Assembly (NCBI GenBank): GCA_946482425.1
Contig: CAMLRO010000028.1
Location: forward strand, 1 to 17,543
Direction: 5' to 3'
DNA: 17,543 nt
From: an uncultured Lactobacillus sp.
GTDB taxonomy: Bacteria; Bacillota; Bacilli; Lactobacillales; Lactobacillaceae
The translations under genes and the position numbers were made by a program. This document shows, piece by piece, positions 14,615 to 17,543 of this stretch. Positions within the stretch are counted from its first letter, which is position 1. Every line of letters starts with the position of its first letter. Under the pieces are notes generated by a model. It ran no database searches, was not told the origin of the DNA, and saw only the letters and a list, made by a program, of their open reading frames with translations.

Positions 14615-14648
14615 AAAGGGTGGATGAAGCTTTCGTCCACCTTTTTTT
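14615..14648 (+). terminator. Intrinsic terminator after the 46-aa gene
   Basis: AAAGGGTGGATGAA (14615-14628) pairs with TTTCGTCCACCTTT (14632-14644 region) with one bulged G and a G-T wobble around a 3-nt loop, followed by T through 14648. Confidence 0.88.
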
Positions 14649-14650
14649 AT

Positions 14651-14689
14651 TACTCTAAATTGAGTAAAATTAAATTGAAGTAATTACTT
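14651..14689 (+). promoter_or_regulatory. Two adjacent palindromes upstream of the HNH gene
   Basis: TACTC (14651-14655) / GAGTA (14662-14666) has a 6-nt spacer, and AAGTAATTACTT (14678-14689) is a perfect 12-bp palindrome. They fill the spacer between the previous terminator and the SD of the HNH gene. TTGAGT (14660-14665) could be a -35, but no good -10 follows at the right distance. They are operator candidates only. Confidence 0.3.
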
Positions 14690-14714
14690 TTTGCTTTAAG
14701 GAGAATACTTAAAA

Positions 14715-15632
14715 GTGAAGTTTCAATGCAGTGCGTGCGGTTTGCGCATAAATGCCAAACATTATAAACAAACAGGCTTGCTTAACCCTAAATTAACCAG
14801 TATTTGCGATCTGTGTATCCAAAGAGGAGAAGCGCCGGAGAATTTTGCCAATATTGCGGTAAAAGTCTTTGCACAATGCCTACTGTTTACTTTTGTAGGA
14901 AAAGATGATGATTCAGAAAGCCCCGCGCTTTTAATTGCCAAAAATGACCTACGTAAGCGCTATGAGGCTTTTATTCAGGATTATGACGGCAATGAATTAG
15001 CCCAGCAACAACTATCAGCACATGATTTTAATCAGGCAGTAATTGACAGCGAGACGGGTCAAACTGACTTTGTGCCCAGCAGCGAATTTACTTTTGCCGA
15101 AAATCTGAGTAAATTAGGATTAACCGTCGACTTTAAACTCAATGAAGTGGATTATATTGACCGTGAGCGCATTCGCGCTAAATACCATTATCGCTGCCAA
15201 TATTGCGGCAGGCGCGGACGTAGCGTCGATCACAAAGACCCGGTTTCACTCTCACATAATAATGATTTTGATAACCTGATTTTATCCTGCACGGAATGCA
15301 ATCGCATCAAGTCCAACATGCCGTATAAATTGTTTGTCAGTTTAAATAATGAAATTCCTGAAGTTAACCAAAAACTGGTCAAATATGAAGACGCTCTTGC
15401 TACTTTGAAGGGTGAATTTGAAGAAAGACGCCGCGAATTAGCCGCTAAAATGCACCTGAAAGGCGTTGTTAATGATCCTGAACTTGACCAGATTCGTAAG
15501 CAAAACAAAAAATTGCAGGATGCAATTGATAGCTTGGAGAGCGATTATACTGACTTGCGTTCTTTACGCGAGCAGCACTTTATGACTGGCTGGAAACTAG
15601 CGCAAGTAAACGCAAAAGAAGATATTATTTAA
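14715..15632 (+). CDS. Zinc-ribbon, HNH-nuclease and coiled-coil protein
   Basis: Protein of 305 residues in three parts. The N-terminal treble-clef or zinc-ribbon-like motif has Cys5-x2-Cys8 and Cys31-x2-Cys34. A linker follows, then an HNH nuclease domain (about 155-205) with structural zinc ligands Cys161, Cys164, Cys192 and Cys195, catalytic-type His173 in VDHKDP, and downstream Asn residues in NNDFDNLIL and ECNRIKSNM. The third part is a charged coiled coil (about 215-290). The HNH core is complete, so DNA nicking or cleavage is plausible. Such proteins are often called HNH endonuclease, with no known role. There is no intein, intron, phage terminase or restriction gene next to it. The start is GTG 14715 with AAGGAG (14698-14703) 11 nt upstream. 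No terminator separates it from the surface-protein gene 47 nt downstream. Confidence 0.85.
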   Translation: MKFQCSACGLRINAKHYKQTGLLNPKLTSICDLCIQRGEAPENFANIAVKVFAQCLLFTFVGKDDDSESPALLIAKNDLRKRYEAFIQDYDGNELAQQQLSAHDFNQAVIDSETGQTDFVPSSEFTFAENLSKLGLTVDFKLNEVDYIDRERIRAKYHYRCQYCGRRGRSVDHKDPVSLSHNNDFDNLILSCTECNRIKSNMPYKLFVSLNNEIPEVNQKLVKYEDALATLKGEFEERRRELAAKMHLKGVVNDPELDQIRKQNKKLQDAIDSLESDYTDLRSLREQHFMTGWKLAQVNAKEDII

Positions 15633-15679
15633 CTTTTAAAAGGCTTACAATGAAATTAAGAGGAAAAGGAGGTCAAAAA

Positions 15680-17543
15680 ATGAAGTCAACTAAATTCAAG
15701 CAAAATATTTTAGCAAAATTGGGGATCAGTATGGCTGCCGCAGTCTTGGGCATGATGAGTGGCGCTAATCTGGTCCAGAATGTTTTGGCAGCTTCTGCTA
15801 CACCTGCTGCTAACAATCAAACTGCAAAAACAACACCGACTGCAACCAGCACTGTCAATAATCAGCTAGGCTTTTGGACTGGCACAGATGGCAGTTGCAC
15901 GTGGAAATATGATGTTCTTACCGATACTCTGACTATTAGCGGTACTAAGGGAGCACAACTGTCAAGTACGCCTTTTACTAAAGAATTCAAATGGGCTGGG
16001 AATATCGAACATATTGTTTTTGAAGATCCGATTCAAATGGCACCGGACTCAAAAGAAAAATTTGCTCAATTAAGTTCACTGCAAGATATCAAAGGTATAG
16101 ACAAAGTTGATACCAGCAACGTAACTAATATGTCGAAGTTGTTTTCTGACGATTCGAACTTAACCAGTCTTGATGTCAGCCATTTTGATACTAGCCGGGT
16201 AACCGATATGAGTCAAATGTTTTTGGGTCTAAAAACGACCGAACTAGATGTCAGTCACTTTGATACCAAAAATGTAGTGAACATGAACGGCATGTTTGAA
16301 TCCACAAAAGCCAAGCAGTTAGATATTAAGAATTTTAATACATCCAACGTAACCGATATGGGAAATATGTTTACCTATACAGTTGTTACAAAATTGGACC
16401 TAGACCACTTTGATACCAGTAATGTAACTAATATGGCTAACATGTTTGGGGAAGTTAAGGTCACACAACTTAATCTTAAAAACTTTAATACGCAAAATGT
16501 AACAAATATGAGTGGGATGTTCGCAAATGACAGCCTAACTGATTTAGACTTAAGTAATTTTGACACCCACAATGTTACCAAAATGAATGGTATGTTTGAA
16601 AAGCTTAAAAAAGTAACCAGTCTTGATTTAAGCAATTTTAATACCCAAAATGTGACCACAATGGCCTATATGTTTGCGGACGCGCCTGATTTAGTAAAGG
16701 TAAATACCACTGGCTGGGATACCCGCAACTTAACAGATACTCAGTATATGTTTAAAAATATGAATAGCCTAACTGATTTCGATTTGGATAATTTGAACAC
16801 CAGTAAAGTCAAAGATATGACTGGGATGTTTACCGGTTTTAATCATCTTGATCAACTGGACTTAAATAAATTAGACACACGCAATGTCATTTCCATGGTT
16901 GGTATGTTCGAAAATGTCTCTAATGTTAAGAAAATTGATGTCAGTCATTTTGATGTTCGCAAAGTTACGCGCACTTTCAATATGTTTAGAAAGTGTACGG
17001 CTTTATCTGAAGTAAATTTAAAGGGTTGGAACCCAAAGAGTTTAACGGATATGGGCAACATGTTTAGGAATGATAAAAATTTAGTTAATGTCGATTTAGG
17101 CAAGCTGAACACCAAAAATGTTTCCAGTATGATTGATTTATTCAGAAATGATACCAAGTTGGAAACTGTAGACTTGCATGACTGGAACACGAGTAAAGTA
17201 TATGCGACGGCTAGAATGTTCATGGATTGTCCTAATCTAACTTATGTCAACTTACACGGGTGGAAAATGCCCAAGTTAGAAGATTCAACGCAAATGTTTT
17301 ATCACGATAAAAACCTGATCGGTGTGGATCTTAGTCATTTTAATATTCATAATAGTCAAATATTACTGGAGGCTGGCAATCCTAAAGGGTTTGCTGTGAA
17401 ACTGGGCCATTACCGTTTGCGTAAGAGTTCAGGTATAGGTCAAGGATTTAAGCACATTCAGGCTGTAGGCAAAGGAACAATTAGAAATCCGAAAGGCAAA
17501 AAATATACTGCAAAGCAATTATTCAAGCTGTATAATCATTCTG
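15680..17543 (+). CDS. BspA-type leucine-rich-repeat surface protein, 5' part
   Basis: Secreted surface protein whose gene runs off the window after 621 codons with no stop. ATG 15680 has a perfect AAAGGAGGT six nt upstream. A Sec signal peptide is clear: basic MKSTKFKQNILAK, a hydrophobic core to about residue 32, and probable cleavage near NVLAASA (about 35-41). A short Thr/Ala/Asn-rich linker follows, then a typical BspA N-cap (SCTWKYDVLTDTLTISG). Tandem repeats of about 23-27 residues of the DUF285 type then run from about residue 144 to 560, for example LDVSHFDTSNVTNM-x2-MF. After the repeats comes a KLGHYRLRKSSG-like region; the C terminus and cell-wall anchor are out of view. A -10-like TACAAT (15646-15651) may give it a promoter of its own. 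Adhesion is the usual inferred role. Confidence 0.93.
   Translation, partial: MKSTKFKQNILAKLGISMAAAVLGMMSGANLVQNVLAASATPAANNQTAKTTPTATSTVNNQLGFWTGTDGSCTWKYDVLTDTLTISGTKGAQLSSTPFTKEFKWAGNIEHIVFEDPIQMAPDSKEKFAQLSSLQDIKGIDKVDTSNVTNMSKLFSDDSNLTSLDVSHFDTSRVTDMSQMFLGLKTTELDVSHFDTKNVVNMNGMFESTKAKQLDIKNFNTSNVTDMGNMFTYTVVTKLDLDHFDTSNVTNMANMFGEVKVTQLNLKNFNTQNVTNMSGMFANDSLTDLDLSNFDTHNVTKMNGMFEKLKKVTSLDLSNFNTQNVTTMAYMFADAPDLVKVNTTGWDTRNLTDTQYMFKNMNSLTDFDLDNLNTSKVKDMTGMFTGFNHLDQLDLNKLDTRNVISMVGMFENVSNVKKIDVSHFDVRKVTRTFNMFRKCTALSEVNLKGWNPKSLTDMGNMFRNDKNLVNVDLGKLNTKNVSSMIDLFRNDTKLETVDLHDWNTSKVYATARMFMDCPNLTYVNLHGWKMPKLEDSTQMFYHDKNLIGVDLSHFNIHNSQILLEAGNPKGFAVKLGHYRLRKSSGIGQGFKHIQAVGKGTIRNPKGKKYTAKQLFKLYNHS
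16109..17360 (+). repeat. Tandem BspA/DUF285 leucine-rich repeats, about 16 units
   Basis: Within the surface-protein gene the motif xMF (or LF) recurs about 16 times at roughly 69-81-bp intervals. The preceding residues resemble LDLSNFDTSNVTNM. The units are diverged at the DNA level, with no long identical blocks. This suggests old, stable repeats rather than a recent slippage array. Confidence 0.85.

Noticed and set aside
15671..15692. CtsR-like operator (GGTCAAA followed by GTCAA) at the start of the surface-protein gene
   Set aside because: Spacing and second half do not fit the CtsR consensus, and the first half is just the SD followed by A-rich spacer.
16375..17223. Two open frames of 92-94 aa on the - strand within the surface-protein gene
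   Set aside because: They mirror the leucine-rich-repeat codons on the opposite strand and have no SD or family features.
16109..17360. CRISPR-like periodic array
   Set aside because: The periodicity is a protein repeat in an uninterrupted reading frame; the units are diverged and there are no identical repeats with unique spacers.

Overview
The window is a low-GC Gram-positive chromosome segment, most likely from Lactobacillus sensu stricto (acidophilus/helveticus/crispatus-like group). The grounds are the gene order walR-walK-walH-walI-walJ-htrA followed by rlmH, strong AAGGAGG-type ribosome binding sites, AT-rich spacers with short intrinsic terminators, and the style of the BspA-type surface protein at the right edge. 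The species call is inference; no rRNA lies in the window.

Region 1 (1-6716, + strand) is the essential cell-wall stress cluster. It holds the 3' part of response regulator WalR, then sensor kinase WalK, membrane regulators WalH and WalI, metallo-beta-lactamase-fold WalJ and membrane-anchored serine protease HtrA, closed by a strong terminator. walK-walH overlap and walH-walI-walJ are tightly packed. A terminator-like hairpin separates walR from walK, and walK has no visible Shine-Dalgarno sequence.

Region 2 (6717-7614) is an AT-rich gap of about 420 bp with a cluster of DnaA-box-like 9-mers, then rlmH, which may be transcribed as a leaderless mRNA. It is the least explained non-coding stretch here.

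Region 3 (7731-9941, - strand) is a TPP-riboswitch-controlled vitamin transporter module: promoter, THI-box aptamer, riboswitch terminator, a fused double-ATPase ECF subunit and an ECF T subunit. No substrate-binding S subunit gene is present.

Region 4 (9999-13732) holds an AraC-type regulator (+), an htpX-lemA pair read on the - strand as lemA then htpX, and an ion-transporter-superfamily permease (-).

Region 5 (13855-17543, + strand) has a HesB/IscA-like small protein with only one cysteine, a 46-aa very basic small protein of unknown function behind an 18-bp perfect palindrome, a zinc-ribbon/HNH/coiled-coil protein, and the first 621 codons of a secreted BspA-type leucine-rich-repeat surface protein that runs off the window.

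I see no tRNA, rRNA, IS element, CRISPR array or prophage. The best candidates for new biology are the DnaA-box cluster beside rlmH, the 46-aa basic protein with its palindrome, the S-less TPP-controlled ECF module with its odd start codon, and the walR/walK attenuator-like hairpin.
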